64,000 bases of DNA, taken from contig NZ_CP021422.1 of NCBI RefSeq assembly GCF_002201475.1, forward strand, positions 124,001-188,000. The letters run 5' to 3'. Below the pieces are notes generated by a model. It was not told the origin of the DNA. It saw nothing but the letters and a program-made list of their open reading frames with translations, and did not search any database. Made by a program: the position numbers and the translations under genes. Below are positions 17,447 through 27,059 of the stretch, in pieces. Numbering within the stretch: position 1 is the stretch's first letter; every line of letters starts with the position of its first letter. This stretch comes from Acutalibacter muris (GTDB taxonomy: Bacteria > Bacillota > Clostridia > Oscillospirales > Acutalibacteraceae).

Positions 17447-18864
17447 GGTGGCGCACGCGAAAGCGGACAGGCATACGCACCCAGATGGCGGCGGGCTTCG
17501 GCATATTCGCCCTCTGCACCGTGACCCTTCTGTGGGTGTTCCAGATATTCCTCCTGACCCCCTTCTATCAGGCCATCAAGACCCAGGAGGCCGGGCGCAT
17601 ATCCCGGCAGGTGATAAAAGAGCTGGACGGCGGGGAGCTGGCCCCTGCGGCCTATGCCCTCTGCGCCAGGACCGGGGCCAGCATCTTTGTCAGCGACGAG
17701 CTGGGGCGGGAGTATGTGGGCTATAAGTACGGCTTTTCCGAGAGCCTTGCCTATGACCTGACCCGCCGGGAGCGGGCCGCGCTCTTTGAGGAGGTGAACC
17801 TCATGGGCGGGGAGTACACTAGGATATTCAGCGACCGGCTCCTGCTCTACGCGGTGACCGTGCGCACCCCGGCGGAAAACCATAGGCTGGTGGTGATAGA
17901 GACGGAGATAACCCCCCTGGACTCCACGGTGGAGACCCTCACGGTGCAGCTTATCTGCCTGACGCTGATACTCCTGCCTCTGGGGATAGCGCTGGCCGTG
18001 GCGATATCCCGGCGCATAGCAAAGCCCATCACCGAGATAAACGAATCCGCAAAGCGGCTGGGCGAGGGGGATTATTCCGTGCGCTTCGGCGGCAGGGGCT
18101 CCCGGGAGGTGGGGGAGCTTGCCGACACCCTGAACTTTGCGGCGGAGGAACTTTCAAAGACCGACGGCCTTCGCCGGGAACTCTTGGCCAACGTCTCCCA
18201 CGACCTGCGCACGCCGCTGACCATGATAAAGGGCTATGCCGAGGTCATGCGGGACCTGCCCGGGGAGAACACCCCGGAGAACGTGCAGATAATCATCGAC
18301 GAGGCGGGACGGCTCAACGACCTTGTAAACGACCTTCTGGACCTGTCCCGGCTGCAGGCCGGGGTCCTGGAGATCTCAAGGGAGCGCTTTGACCTGACAG
18401 GCAGTATAAAGGAGATACTGACCCGCTATGACAAGCTGGCGGACTTTAGTTTCCCCTTTGAGCCGGAGGAAAATATATATGTTATGGCGGACAAGCTAAA
18501 GATATCCCAGGTGGTGTATAATCTCGTGAACAACGCCGTGAACTATGCCGGGGCGGACAAGACCGTGGCCCTCACCCAGGAGGTCATAGGGAATGATGTG
18601 CGCATCTCGGTGACGGACACCGGCGAGGGCATACCACAGGACAAGCTCCGGGACATCTGGGACCGCTACTACAAGGTGGACCAGGAGCACAGAAGGGCTC
18701 AGGTAGGCACCGGACTGGGGCTGTCCATCGTGAAAAACGTGCTGGACCTGCACGGCGGCAGCTATGGGGTCATAAGCGAGCTGGGGAAGGGCAGCACCTT
18801 CTGGTTCCAGCTGCCCATAGATAAGGAAAGGAATGATGAAAATGAGAGCAAAACCGCTGAGTAA
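17443..18864 (+). CDS. Sensor histidine kinase, membrane-bound, HAMP type
   Basis: A 473-residue kinase. Membrane spans at about 15-37 and 165-190 flank an extracytoplasmic sensor; HAMP follows (RRIAKPITEINESAKRLGEG); the His box is NVSHDLRTPLTMIKGYAEV (phospho-acceptor His near residue 250); the ATP-binding domain has NLVNNAVNYA, DTGEGIP and GTGLGLSIV. It pairs with the overlapping OmpR-type regulator. The signal is unknown. The next gene overlaps its 3' end by 32 bases. Confidence 0.94.
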   Translation: MRWRTRKRTGIRTQMAAGFGIFALCTVTLLWVFQIFLLTPFYQAIKTQEAGRISRQVIKELDGGELAPAAYALCARTGASIFVSDELGREYVGYKYGFSESLAYDLTRRERAALFEEVNLMGGEYTRIFSDRLLLYAVTVRTPAENHRLVVIETEITPLDSTVETLTVQLICLTLILLPLGIALAVAISRRIAKPITEINESAKRLGEGDYSVRFGGRGSREVGELADTLNFAAEELSKTDGLRRELLANVSHDLRTPLTMIKGYAEVMRDLPGENTPENVQIIIDEAGRLNDLVNDLLDLSRLQAGVLEISRERFDLTGSIKEILTRYDKLADFSFPFEPEENIYVMADKLKISQVVYNLVNNAVNYAGADKTVALTQEVIGNDVRISVTDTGEGIPQDKLRDIWDRYYKVDQEHRRAQVGTGLGLSIVKNVLDLHGGSYGVISELGKGSTFWFQLPIDKERNDENESKTAE

Positions 18865-19762
18865 AAACGGTGTTATAGGCCTGTGCTCCCCGAGCCATGT
18901 GCCGCTGTATGAAGCTGCGCCCGGTCAGGAAATACCCTGGTCCCGGGAGTACAAGAATATGATTGCGGGCATGGAGGCGGAGGGCTTCTCCGTGGTCCAG
19001 GCCAAAAATATGTACAAGGACACCTGGGGCTTCCTGGCCTCCGACGAGGAACGGGGCGCTGATTTCAACCAGCTTGCCGCTGACAAGAGGATTGAGTATA
19101 TCCTGTTCGGCGGCGGCGAGGGCGCGCCGGAGGTGCTGCCGTACCTGGACTTCGGGCTGTTCAAGGCGAACCCCAAGCGCATATGCAGCTACAGCGACGG
19201 CACCAGCATACTCAACGCCATCTGGGCCAACACCGGCCTTGAGACCTACTACGGCCAGAACCCCGCCGTGTTCACCGGCTGGACGGACTACAATAAGCGC
19301 CACTTTGAGGGGCATATTTTAAGCGACAACATGACCGCCCACGAGAAGAACTCAGAGTGGATAACCTGCACCGGCGGGGCCGGGGAGGGCGTCTTGGTGG
19401 GCGGCTACACCATGAACTTTGCGCTGCTGCTGGGCACAGAATATTTCCCGGTGGACAATACCGAGCCCCATATACTGTTCCTTGAGGACCACGAGAAGTT
19501 CGGCGGGCCGGACCATGTGAGCGCCCTGCTGGGATATATCGAGCAGAGCGATTTCATGAGGTCCGTCAAAGGGCTAATCTTCGGAAACTTTTGCGACAGG
19601 CCCTGCCCGGAGCTGTGCGCCCGCCTAAAGGTGCTTGGGGAGCGGCACCATATACCCACGGTGTACTGCGATGACTTTGGCCACGGGGAGAACCACGCCA
19701 TACTGCCCATTGGGAGAAGGGCGCGGCTGGACGCGGACAGGGGAGAACTTTGCTATCTGTAA
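18833..19762 (+). CDS. S66 family serine peptidase (LD-carboxypeptidase/MccF-like)
   Basis: A 309-residue cytosolic protein of the S66 family, which cleaves L,D-peptide bonds of recycled muropeptides or hydrolyses microcin C-type conjugates. The nucleophile elbow CSYSDGTSILNAI, the Glu in ILFLED and the His in FGHGENHAILPIG form the Ser-Glu-His triad. An MccF-like immunity role or a cell-wall recycling role are both possible. It is the last gene of the purC/two-component operon. Confidence 0.87.
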   Translation: MMKMRAKPLSKNGVIGLCSPSHVPLYEAAPGQEIPWSREYKNMIAGMEAEGFSVVQAKNMYKDTWGFLASDEERGADFNQLAADKRIEYILFGGGEGAPEVLPYLDFGLFKANPKRICSYSDGTSILNAIWANTGLETYYGQNPAVFTGWTDYNKRHFEGHILSDNMTAHEKNSEWITCTGGAGEGVLVGGYTMNFALLLGTEYFPVDNTEPHILFLEDHEKFGGPDHVSALLGYIEQSDFMRSVKGLIFGNFCDRPCPELCARLKVLGERHHIPTVYCDDFGHGENHAILPIGRRARLDADRGELCYL

Positions 19763-19821
19763 ACTTTTCCGTGATATTGCCGAAGTATATATGAGACCAT
19801 TTTTTAGCGAGGTAATTTTCT

Positions 19822-20238
19822 ATGGCTATGAATGTTAATAATAATATCAACAAAATTTCCCCGATGAAGACCATGCGCTGGGCAAAGCCAAAGGGCGAGA
19901 CTTCGGAAGCTCCCGATGCTCCCGGAAAGGAGCCGGAAGGCGGGCTCTCCCCTATAGAGAAGGCCCTGCAAGGCACCACCAAGGAGGAGGTGACCGCCTG
20001 GAGGGATAAATGGCAGGCCCAGCACCCCCTGGAGATAAACTGGAACGCCACTGTGGACCCGGACGGCAGCGCCTACAGCAAGGCGTACTTTGAGTCCATG
20101 AGTACCCAGCTTGAGAGCATAGGTGCGGGAGAAAAGGTCCCCACCGAGAGCATCCAGGAAAACGCGCGGGCATACGCCAACAGCGTGGTGGATAAGCTTA
20201 TAGAGGAATATAAAAAGGCACACGGTATTATACTATAA
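19822..20238 (+). CDS. Uncharacterised 138-residue protein
   Basis: It starts with an Asn-rich stretch (MAMNVNNNINKISPM), then a Pro/Glu-rich linker and a predicted helical C-terminus with TTKEEVTAWRDKWQAQHP. No signal peptide, membrane span or known domain is visible. A weak GAGGT site precedes ATG. The Mrp-type ATPase gene follows after 32 bases. I do not recognise it. Confidence 0.6.
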   Translation: MAMNVNNNINKISPMKTMRWAKPKGETSEAPDAPGKEPEGGLSPIEKALQGTTKEEVTAWRDKWQAQHPLEINWNATVDPDGSAYSKAYFESMSTQLESIGAGEKVPTESIQENARAYANSVVDKLIEEYKKAHGIIL

Positions 20239-20270
20239 AATATTATCGAAAATAAGGAGAATCAAAAACC

Positions 20271-21110
20271 ATGAGCGAAAACATCGAAAACTGCACACAC
20301 GACTGTTCCTCCTGCGGGGCGGACTGCCCCTCCCGTCAGGACCCGGAGAGCCTGATCGAGCCCCAGAACGCATTGAGCAACGTGAAGAAGGTTATCGGCG
20401 TTGTCAGCGGCAAGGGGGGTGTGGGCAAGTCCCTGGTGACTTCTATGCTGGCCACCACCCTGCGGCGGCGGGAGTGCTCGGTGGGTATACTGGACGCGGA
20501 CATCACCGGGCCCAGCATACCAAAGTGCTTCGGCTTAAAGGGCCGGGCCACGGCGGATGAGAACGGTATGTACCCCATCATCACCAAGACCGGGATAAAG
20601 GTCATGAGCATAAACCTGCTTTTGGAGGAGGAGACCGCGCCGGTGGTATGGCGGGGGCCGGTTATAGCCGGGGCCATCAAGCAGTTCTGGACGGACGTTG
20701 TGTGGGGGGACGTGGATTATATGTTCGTGGATATGCCCCCCGGGACCGGGGACGTGCCGCTGACGGTGTTCCAGTCCCTGCCGCTGGCGGGTATCATTAT
20801 TGTGGCTTCGCCCCAGGAACTGGTGGGGATGATAGTTTCCAAGGCCGTGGAGATGGCGAAGCTGATGGAGGTGCCTGTGCTGGGGCTTGTGGAGAACATG
20901 AGCTATTTCAAGTGCCCGGACTGCGGCAAGGAGATAAAGCTGTTCGGCGAGAGCCATATTGACGAGGTCGCGGCCAAATACGGCCTCAAGGTCATGGGCA
21001 AGCTGCCCATAGACCCGACGCTGGCTAGCGCCTGTGACCGAGGAATAATCGAGCTGTTCGGCGGCGACTGGCTGGAGGGCGCCGCAGACGCTATCGAGGA
21101 GCAGGGGTAA
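20271..21110 (+). CDS. Mrp/NBP35-family Fe-S cluster carrier P-loop ATPase
   Basis: A 279-residue ATPase that carries or transfers Fe-S clusters. It has the deviant Walker A motif GKGGVGKS, Walker B-like FVDMPPGTGD and the C-terminal CPDCG pair expected to hold a bridging [4Fe-4S] cluster at the dimer interface. The N-terminus has an extra cysteine cluster (CTHDCSSCGADCP), like the NBP35-type versions. An AAGGAG site precedes ATG. A long hairpin terminator follows the stop directly. Confidence 0.93.
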   Translation: MSENIENCTHDCSSCGADCPSRQDPESLIEPQNALSNVKKVIGVVSGKGGVGKSLVTSMLATTLRRRECSVGILDADITGPSIPKCFGLKGRATADENGMYPIITKTGIKVMSINLLLEEETAPVVWRGPVIAGAIKQFWTDVVWGDVDYMFVDMPPGTGDVPLTVFQSLPLAGIIIVASPQELVGMIVSKAVEMAKLMEVPVLGLVENMSYFKCPDCGKEIKLFGESHIDEVAAKYGLKVMGKLPIDPTLASACDRGIIELFGGDWLEGAADAIEEQG

Positions 21111-21150
21111 AAGTTTCGTCCACCTTTTCAAAGGTGGACGAAACTTTTAC
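21107..21150. terminator. Bidirectional terminator, 21-bp perfect arms
   Basis: Two 21-base arms (21107-21127 and 21130-21150), exact reverse complements with a two-base centre. Both arms contain A4/T4 runs, giving a terminator for both the Mrp gene and the convergent DUF2007 gene. The arms include both stop codons. Confidence 0.85.
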
Positions 21151-21389
21151 TCTGTCCCCCCAAAAAGCTCCTCCAATATCTCCCCGGCCTGGGCCGCCTT
21201 ATCGGCTGCCACATAGACCTTCAGCCGCTCCCTCATGCCGGTCTTCATGACAAGCCCCGCTCCATGCACAGGCACGGCAGCACAGGGAACGTCGTTGTCC
21301 TTCAAAGCCTGCATGAGCATTTCGGCCCACATAGCGTCCTTCTCCGCAAGAAGCTCAAAACCGGTCTCCTGTGAATTTAAATTTTCCAT
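21147..21389 (-). CDS. DUF2007-like small protein
   Basis: An 80-residue protein with the layout of DUF2007 (PII-like fold) proteins: a helix with EMLMQALKDNDVPC, a glycine turn, a strand with LKVYVAADKAAQAGEIL. These are proposed small signalling proteins, without a known ligand. It is convergent with the Mrp ATPase gene and shares a terminator with it. Confidence 0.75.
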   Translation of the reverse strand: MENLNSQETGFELLAEKDAMWAEMLMQALKDNDVPCAAVPVHGAGLVMKTGMRERLKVYVAADKAAQAGEILEELFGGTE

Positions 21390-21421
21390 TGTAAACTCCT
21401 CTCATGGTAAAAGGGATTTAT

Positions 21422-21991
21422 TCACTCAACACTAACGTCCGCGCCCATCTCAACGGCCACATCAGAGGACACAGCGCCCTCCACGCCCTCAACGCCGGGA
21501 GCGGCGGCCTCCTTCTGCTGCTCCTCCTCTTCCTTCTTGAGTTCAGACTTCACCTTTTTATTGTCCGGGTCCTCCAGCATCCGAAGGGCCATCGCCATCA
21601 TATAGAGCTTCGGGTCGTTCTCCAAAAGATACTTCTCATCCTTCGGCGGCACCTTATGCCCTTTCTGAATATTCTTCGCTATCTTCGAACACCGCTTCAT
21701 CTTGTCCAGGGACTCCTTCATGGCCTTGGCCTGCTTCTCGGACTGCTCGGCCATCTGGGCGCTCTGCTGCCGCACACTCTCGAGCATCTGCCGCATGGAC
21801 CGCACGGCGCTCAGTTTATCCTGAAGCTTCTTGTCCTCCGGCGAGAGCTCCTCCCTCACGCGGACCCCAATCTCCACCGTGTCCTCCCGCGCCTGCCGCG
21901 TGTCCTTATTCTCGGGCTCCGTGCGCTTCTGCTCCGCCGCGGTCTGTGCCGTCGGGACGCTTCTCTGTATTCCGTCAATCTTCATCGTCAT
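21422..21991 (-). CDS. Coiled-coil protein of unknown function
   Basis: A 189-residue, highly charged, mostly helical protein; residues 55-110 form a Gln/Lys/Met-rich coiled coil (MRQMLESVRQQSAQMAEQ). The C-terminal third is an acidic Ala/Val/Gly tail. The start is ATG 21991 after GGGGG; upstream codons lack support. The family is not recognised. Confidence 0.65.
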   Translation of the reverse strand: MTMKIDGIQRSVPTAQTAAEQKRTEPENKDTRQAREDTVEIGVRVREELSPEDKKLQDKLSAVRSMRQMLESVRQQSAQMAEQSEKQAKAMKESLDKMKRCSKIAKNIQKGHKVPPKDEKYLLENDPKLYMMAMALRMLEDPDNKKVKSELKKEEEEQQKEAAAPGVEGVEGAVSSDVAVEMGADVSVE

Positions 21992-22120
21992 AATACAACC
22001 CCCTTTAATTATATAATCGGCAAAAGAAACCATAAATTAAGCAAAAGAGGGATTTAAAATATCGGGCAAGTGTGGTATAATGGAGAAAATATTGAAGCAA
22101 GTAAGAGAGGAGCTCCCGCC

Positions 22121-23866
22121 ATGACCAGAAAAACCAAAATAATCTGCACGCTTGGCCCCGCCACAGAGGAGGAAGCCGTACTGCGCAGGCTTATGCTCTC
22201 CGGCATGAACGCCGCCCGCTTCAACTTCTCACACCTGGACCATCAGGATGCGCGGAAGAAGCTGGACATGGTGGAGCGCCTTAGAGAGGAGCTGCACCTG
22301 CCCATCGCCACCCTCCTCGACACCAAGGGCCCGGAGATAAGGGTGGGCAACTTCCAGGACGGTCCCATACAGCTTCACGCCGGGGACACCTTCACCCTCA
22401 CCACCCGCGACGTGCCCGGCACCGCAGATATCGTCTCAATAACCTATAAGGACCTTCCGAAGGACCTTGTCCCCGGCGCGAGGGTCCTCATCGACGACGG
22501 CCTTGTAGAGATGAAGGCCCAGAAGGTCAGCGACACGGACATAGTCTGCACCGTCATAAACGGCGGGAGGGTCTCAAACCACAAGGGCATAAACGTGCCG
22601 GGGACAAAGCTCTCCATGCCCTTTATCAGCGAGAGGGACCGGGCGGATATCATCTTCGGCATAGAGAACGGCTTCGACTTCATTGCCGCCTCCTTCACCC
22701 GCACGGCCGAGGACATACTGGAGATACGCCGGATACTGAAAGAATATAAGTGCCACAAAATAAATATTATAGCGAAAATTGAGAACATGGAGGGCGTTGA
22801 GAATATTGACGAGATACTGCGGGTCGCCGACGGCATAATGGTCGCCCGGGGCGACATGGGCGTGGAGATACCCTTCGAGGATGTGCCCGTGCTGCAAAAG
22901 CAGCTTATACAGAAGTCCTACCTTGCGGGCAGGCAGGTGGTCACCGCTACCCAGATGCTGGACTCCATGATGAAGAACCCACGCCCCACACGGGCCGAGG
23001 CCACGGACGTGGCAAACGCCATCTACGACGGCACCAGCTGCATAATGCTCTCCGGCGAGACCGCCGCGGGGGATTACCCGGTGGAGGCCCTTGAGACCAT
23101 GGTGCGCATCGCCGAGAAGGCCGAAGAGAGCATCGACTATATCCACCGCTTCAACTCCCGGGACAACAGCGACATCGCCTTCGACGTGACCAACGCCATC
23201 TCCCACGCCACCTGCACCACCGCCCACGACCTGGGGGCCCGGGCCATCATCACCGTCACAAAGTCCGGCGTGACCGCCCGGCAGCTCTCGAAGTTCCGTC
23301 CCCTCTATCCCATCGTGGGCTGCACCACCGAGGAGCATGTCTGCCGCCAGCTTAACCTCTCCTGGGGCGTTACCCCTCTGCTCATCGCCGAGGAGAGCGA
23401 CACCGACACGCTCTTTGACCACGCGGTGGACGCCGCCCAGCAGGCCGGGGTTGTGCAGAACGGCGACATTGTTGTTATCACCGCCGGTATGCCCCTGGGG
23501 GTTTCCGGCACCACCAACATGATGAAGGTCCACGTGGTGGGCCATGTGCTGCTTACCGGCACGGGAGTTACCGAAAAGTCAGTTTCAGCCAGACTCTGCG
23601 TATGCAGGCACCTGGAGGATATCCCGGGGCGGTTCAGGGACGGCGACATTCTGGTGGTGCCCGAAACGGACAACACCATAGTAGAGTACCTGCGCCGCGC
23701 CTCGGGCATCATTACCGAACAGGAGGGACTCAACACCCACGCGGCCATATCCGGCCTTGCCATGGATAAGCCGGTGATAACCGGCGCGGAGCACGCCACG
23801 CGCATACTAAAGGGCGGCGCGGTGGTGACGCTGGACGCCAAGACCGGGAGGGTAAGCGTGTGCTGA
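22121..23866 (+). CDS. pyk: Pyruvate kinase with C-terminal PEP-utiliser domain
   Basis: A 581-residue pyruvate kinase, which converts phosphoenolpyruvate and ADP to pyruvate and ATP. Substrate and metal segments include TKIICTLGPA, LDTKGPEIR, IAKIENMEGVENIDEIL and MVARGDMGVEIP. The last 85 residues are the extra phosphohistidine-like domain (with GLNTHAAISGLAMDKPV) found in many Firmicute enzymes. ATG 22121 follows AGAGAGGAG. Upstream in-frame codons are not used. Confidence 0.96.
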   Translation: MTRKTKIICTLGPATEEEAVLRRLMLSGMNAARFNFSHLDHQDARKKLDMVERLREELHLPIATLLDTKGPEIRVGNFQDGPIQLHAGDTFTLTTRDVPGTADIVSITYKDLPKDLVPGARVLIDDGLVEMKAQKVSDTDIVCTVINGGRVSNHKGINVPGTKLSMPFISERDRADIIFGIENGFDFIAASFTRTAEDILEIRRILKEYKCHKINIIAKIENMEGVENIDEILRVADGIMVARGDMGVEIPFEDVPVLQKQLIQKSYLAGRQVVTATQMLDSMMKNPRPTRAEATDVANAIYDGTSCIMLSGETAAGDYPVEALETMVRIAEKAEESIDYIHRFNSRDNSDIAFDVTNAISHATCTTAHDLGARAIITVTKSGVTARQLSKFRPLYPIVGCTTEEHVCRQLNLSWGVTPLLIAEESDTDTLFDHAVDAAQQAGVVQNGDIVVITAGMPLGVSGTTNMMKVHVVGHVLLTGTGVTEKSVSARLCVCRHLEDIPGRFRDGDILVVPETDNTIVEYLRRASGIITEQEGLNTHAAISGLAMDKPVITGAEHATRILKGGAVVTLDAKTGRVSVC

Positions 23867-24053
23867 ATACGGACTGGTATGAGTGGAGACGGCAGGATAT
23901 CGAGCGGCATAACGATCAGATAATGCTCTGGCGCTTTGGTGTCAGGACGCGGAGACCATAATAGCTGACTGCAAAGACCTCAAATCTAAGTATGACAAAC
24001 TTGAAGCTAGGGTAACCGTTTTGGAAAAGAAGTTTGATGAAGTGAGTGGATAG
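23860..24053 (+). pseudogene. Frameshifted small coiled-coil ORF after pyk
   Basis: A good GGGAGGG site precedes GTG 23860, which opens a 33-codon frame (LNTDWYEWRRQDIERHND...) ending at 23961. A second frame, shifted by -1, carries on with AETIIADCKDLKSKYDKLEA and ends at 24053. Joined, they give one charged coiled-coil protein of about 60 residues, of the size of small phage-type proteins. No classical slippery heptamer is seen, so this is read as a broken gene; a sequencing error is possible. Confidence 0.4.
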
Positions 24054-24067
24054 ATAAGGAGTATCCC

Positions 24068-24640
24068 ATGGACAAGGACGCATTTACCGGTGGTGTTGAC
24101 CCCGGCGGGCTCTGGACGAAGAACGATATACGCATACTCATCTGCTATATCCTCGCAAGCGTCAACGCGCCCCTTACGGGGGAGGACATATCAGGCATTA
24201 TGCAGGGCAAGGCCCTAGCAAACTATTTCGAGACCGGTGACGCTTTGGCTGGCCTTGAGGGGCTGGGGCATATCAGCAGCACCCCCGAGGGCTATGTGAT
24301 AGAGCCCACAGGCCGGGAGATAGCTCTTAGTCTTGATACCGGCCTGCCGCTGGCAGTGAGGGATAAGGCCCTGGCGGCGGCGGTGTCTCTGCTGGCAAGG
24401 GCCCGGGCCAAGAGGGAGAACCGCGTGGAGACAGAGGACCTGGAAAACGGCTGCCGGGTGCGGTGCGTTATCTCCGGCGGGGACGGCGGGGACCTGATGG
24501 AGCTGGGGCTGTACGTGGCCGACCGGGCCCAGGCCCGGGTGATAGAGGAGAATTTCTATAAGGACCCGGAGGGGGTCTACCAGCTTCTGCTGGCTGCCCT
24601 GACCGGCGACAGGGAATTCGCCAGGGAATATTTCAGTTAA
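24068..24640 (+). CDS. DUF4364-like protein
   Basis: A 190-residue protein resembling DUF4364: an N-terminal winged-helix-like segment (NDIRILICYILASVN...LANYFETGDALAGLEGLGHI) and an alpha/beta C-terminal half. The family is common in Clostridia and of unknown function; a regulator role is suggested by the helix-turn-helix-like start. It lies 15 bases before the alpha-galactosidase gene and may share its transcript. Confidence 0.7.
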   Translation: MDKDAFTGGVDPGGLWTKNDIRILICYILASVNAPLTGEDISGIMQGKALANYFETGDALAGLEGLGHISSTPEGYVIEPTGREIALSLDTGLPLAVRDKALAAAVSLLARARAKRENRVETEDLENGCRVRCVISGGDGGDLMELGLYVADRAQARVIEENFYKDPEGVYQLLLAALTGDREFAREYFS

Positions 24641-24655
24641 AAAGGGAGTGTAAAA

Positions 24656-26851
24656 ATGTCAATTCAATTCGACCAAAAAACCAACATCTTCAAGCTGGAC
24701 ACGGACGTTTCCACCTACGCCTTCATGGCCTATGAGCAGGGCTATCTTGTGCACCTCTACTATGGCCCCAAAGTCCCGGACGAGGACCTGTCCCACCTGA
24801 TGTACAGGGGCTGGTACGACTCCCTGTCCCCCAGGAACCCCAAGGTCCGGGACAGGCGCTTCTCCCTGGACTCCATACCCCAGGAGCTCCCCGGGAACAG
24901 CACCGGCGACTTCAGGATATCCGCCATAGAGGCCCAGGCCACGGCGGGGGACTGTGTCACGGACCTGCGCTACATGGGGCATAGGATTTACCCCGGCAAG
25001 CCGGAGCTGTACGCCGTGGAGGGCTTTAAGCTGCCCGCCGCCTTTGCGGGAGAGGACGAGGCCGAGACCCTGGAGATAGAAATGCTGGATAAAGTTACCG
25101 GGCTGAAAGCTTATCTAAGCTATACCGTCTTTGCCAAAAACGGCGCAATGGCCAGGAGTATGCGCGTGGAGAATACCGGCGGCAGCGCCGTACAGCTCCG
25201 GCGGGCCTACAGTATGTGCCTGGAGCTGCCAACTATGGACTACGATATGGTGCATATGTACGGCCGCTGGGCCAAGGAGAACACAGTTACCCGGCACCCC
25301 CTGATGCACGGCATACAGAGCATACGCTCGAAAAGGGGCATGACCGGCCCAAACCATAACCCCTTTATGGCCCTTTTGAGAAAAGGCGCGGACGAGGATC
25401 AGGGGGAGGCCATCGGCATCAGCATAGTCTACAGCGGAAACTTTTCCATTGAGACCGAGGTGGATACCCTGGGCTGCCCAAGGGTCCTGGCGGGCATAGA
25501 CCCCGGCAGCTTCAGCTGGCATCTGGAGCCGGGGGAAATATTCCAGACACCCGAGGTTCTGACCGTTTTCAGCACCGAGGGGCTTGGCGGCATGAGCAGA
25601 AGCCTCCACAGGCTGTTTATGAACAACCTCATGCGCAGCCAGTGGACCCATAAAAAACGCCCCCTGCTCATAAACAGCTGGGAGGCGGCGGTGTTCGACT
25701 TCGACGATAACCTGCTGGTGGACTTCGCCCGGGAGGCAAAGAAACTGGGCGTGGATATGCTGGTGATGGACGACGGCTGGTTCGGCACCCGGAACGACGA
25801 CACCCAGGCCCTTGGGGACTGGCAGGTGAACGAGAATAAGCTAAGGGGCGGCATCAAGAGTCTTATAGAGCGGGTGAACGCAGAGGGGCTCAGCTTCGGC
25901 ATATGGTACGAGCCGGAGATGGTGAACCCCAACAGCGACCTCTACAGGGCCCACCCGGACTGGATAATAAAGGCCCAGGGCCGGGAGGAAAGTCTCAGCC
26001 GCAACCAGTGCGTGCTGGACATGACCCGCAAGGAGGTCCGGGACAATATCTTTGACCAGATGGCTGAGGTCATCGGGAACAACAACATACAGTATATAAA
26101 ATGGGACTGCAACCGCAATATCTCCGAGGCCGGCAACGCCGTGCTGCCGAAGGAGCGCCAGGGGGAATTCTTCCACAGGTACGTGCTGGGGGTCTATGAA
26201 CTGATGGAGCGGGTCACCAGCACCTGGCCCCATATCCTTCTTGAGAACTGCTCCTCCGGCGGCGGGCGGTTTGACCCTGGTATGCTCTACTACTCGCCAC
26301 AGATATGGACCAGCGACAACACCGACCCCATCGAGCGGCTTACCATACAGATGGGGGCAAGCCTGTGCTATCCCCCGGCCTGCATGGGAGCCCACGTGTC
26401 CGCGAACCCACGCACGGGCTTTGAGACCAAGGGGAACGTGGCCATAATGGGTACCCACGGCTTTGAGCTGGACCCCTTAAAGATGACCGAGGAGGAGAAG
26501 GAGTGGGCTAAGAAGCAGGTAGCAGACTACCATAAATACTATGACCTGACCCATTACGGTGACCTATACCGGCTGACGGACCCGGCGGTGGACCCCTTCT
26601 TCTGCGACTGGGAGCTGGTGAGCCCGGACAAGGAGGAGGCGCTGTTCACCAGGGTGGTCATGCGCAAGCCGGAGAACTACTATCAGATGAAGCGCCTGCG
26701 GGGTCTTGACCCTGAGAAGATGTACCGTGTTGAGGGAACAGAGCAGGTCTGCTCCGGCGCGTTGCTGATGGCGGCTGGCCTTGACCTGTCCCAGCCGTGG
26801 CCGGGGCCGGAGGACGGCTCCAGCGTCACCGTGCACCTGACGGCGGAGTAA
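24656..26851 (+). CDS. Alpha-galactosidase, glycoside hydrolase family 36
   Basis: A 731-residue GH36 enzyme that removes terminal alpha-1,6-galactose from raffinose-type sugars. It has the N-terminal beta-sandwich, the barrel with MLVMDDGWFG, the nucleophile Asp in YIKWDCNR (near residue 484), the SSGGGRFDPG sugar-binding loop and the acid/base Asp in TSDNTDP (near 553). It has no signal peptide, so it acts on imported sugar. The start is ATG 24656 after AAAGGGAG. Confidence 0.94.
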   Translation: MSIQFDQKTNIFKLDTDVSTYAFMAYEQGYLVHLYYGPKVPDEDLSHLMYRGWYDSLSPRNPKVRDRRFSLDSIPQELPGNSTGDFRISAIEAQATAGDCVTDLRYMGHRIYPGKPELYAVEGFKLPAAFAGEDEAETLEIEMLDKVTGLKAYLSYTVFAKNGAMARSMRVENTGGSAVQLRRAYSMCLELPTMDYDMVHMYGRWAKENTVTRHPLMHGIQSIRSKRGMTGPNHNPFMALLRKGADEDQGEAIGISIVYSGNFSIETEVDTLGCPRVLAGIDPGSFSWHLEPGEIFQTPEVLTVFSTEGLGGMSRSLHRLFMNNLMRSQWTHKKRPLLINSWEAAVFDFDDNLLVDFAREAKKLGVDMLVMDDGWFGTRNDDTQALGDWQVNENKLRGGIKSLIERVNAEGLSFGIWYEPEMVNPNSDLYRAHPDWIIKAQGREESLSRNQCVLDMTRKEVRDNIFDQMAEVIGNNNIQYIKWDCNRNISEAGNAVLPKERQGEFFHRYVLGVYELMERVTSTWPHILLENCSSGGGRFDPGMLYYSPQIWTSDNTDPIERLTIQMGASLCYPPACMGAHVSANPRTGFETKGNVAIMGTHGFELDPLKMTEEEKEWAKKQVADYHKYYDLTHYGDLYRLTDPAVDPFFCDWELVSPDKEEALFTRVVMRKPENYYQMKRLRGLDPEKMYRVEGTEQVCSGALLMAAGLDLSQPWPGPEDGSSVTVHLTAE

Positions 26852-26944
26852 AACGAGGGCGATCCGGCGCGCCCAGGGCGCTGGCGAGGTTTGGGCGAGG
26901 AGCCCAAGGTCTTGCCGAAGGCCATAAACATACTCCAAAAACTA

Positions 26945-26973
26945 TTGACTTTTAGAATAAAATGCGCTATATT
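26945..26973 (+). promoter_or_regulatory. Promoter of the cytidylate-kinase-like/ApbE operon
   Basis: TTGACT (26945-26950), 17-bp spacer, TATATT (26968-26973), leaving an 85-base leader. The 90 bases before it hold a small hairpin (TTGGGC / GCCCAA near 26900) without a T run. Confidence 0.65.
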
Positions 26974-27059
26974 ATATATAGAGAAACTATCCAGATTTCA
27001 ACTGAAATATAGTCGATTCCTGGAGCATACCAACAAATCCACGTAAAGGGGGTTCCAAT

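Noticed and set aside
22574..23545. 323-residue minus-strand open frame
   Set aside because: It is the antisense shadow of pyruvate kinase, with Gly/His-rich composition and no ribosome site.
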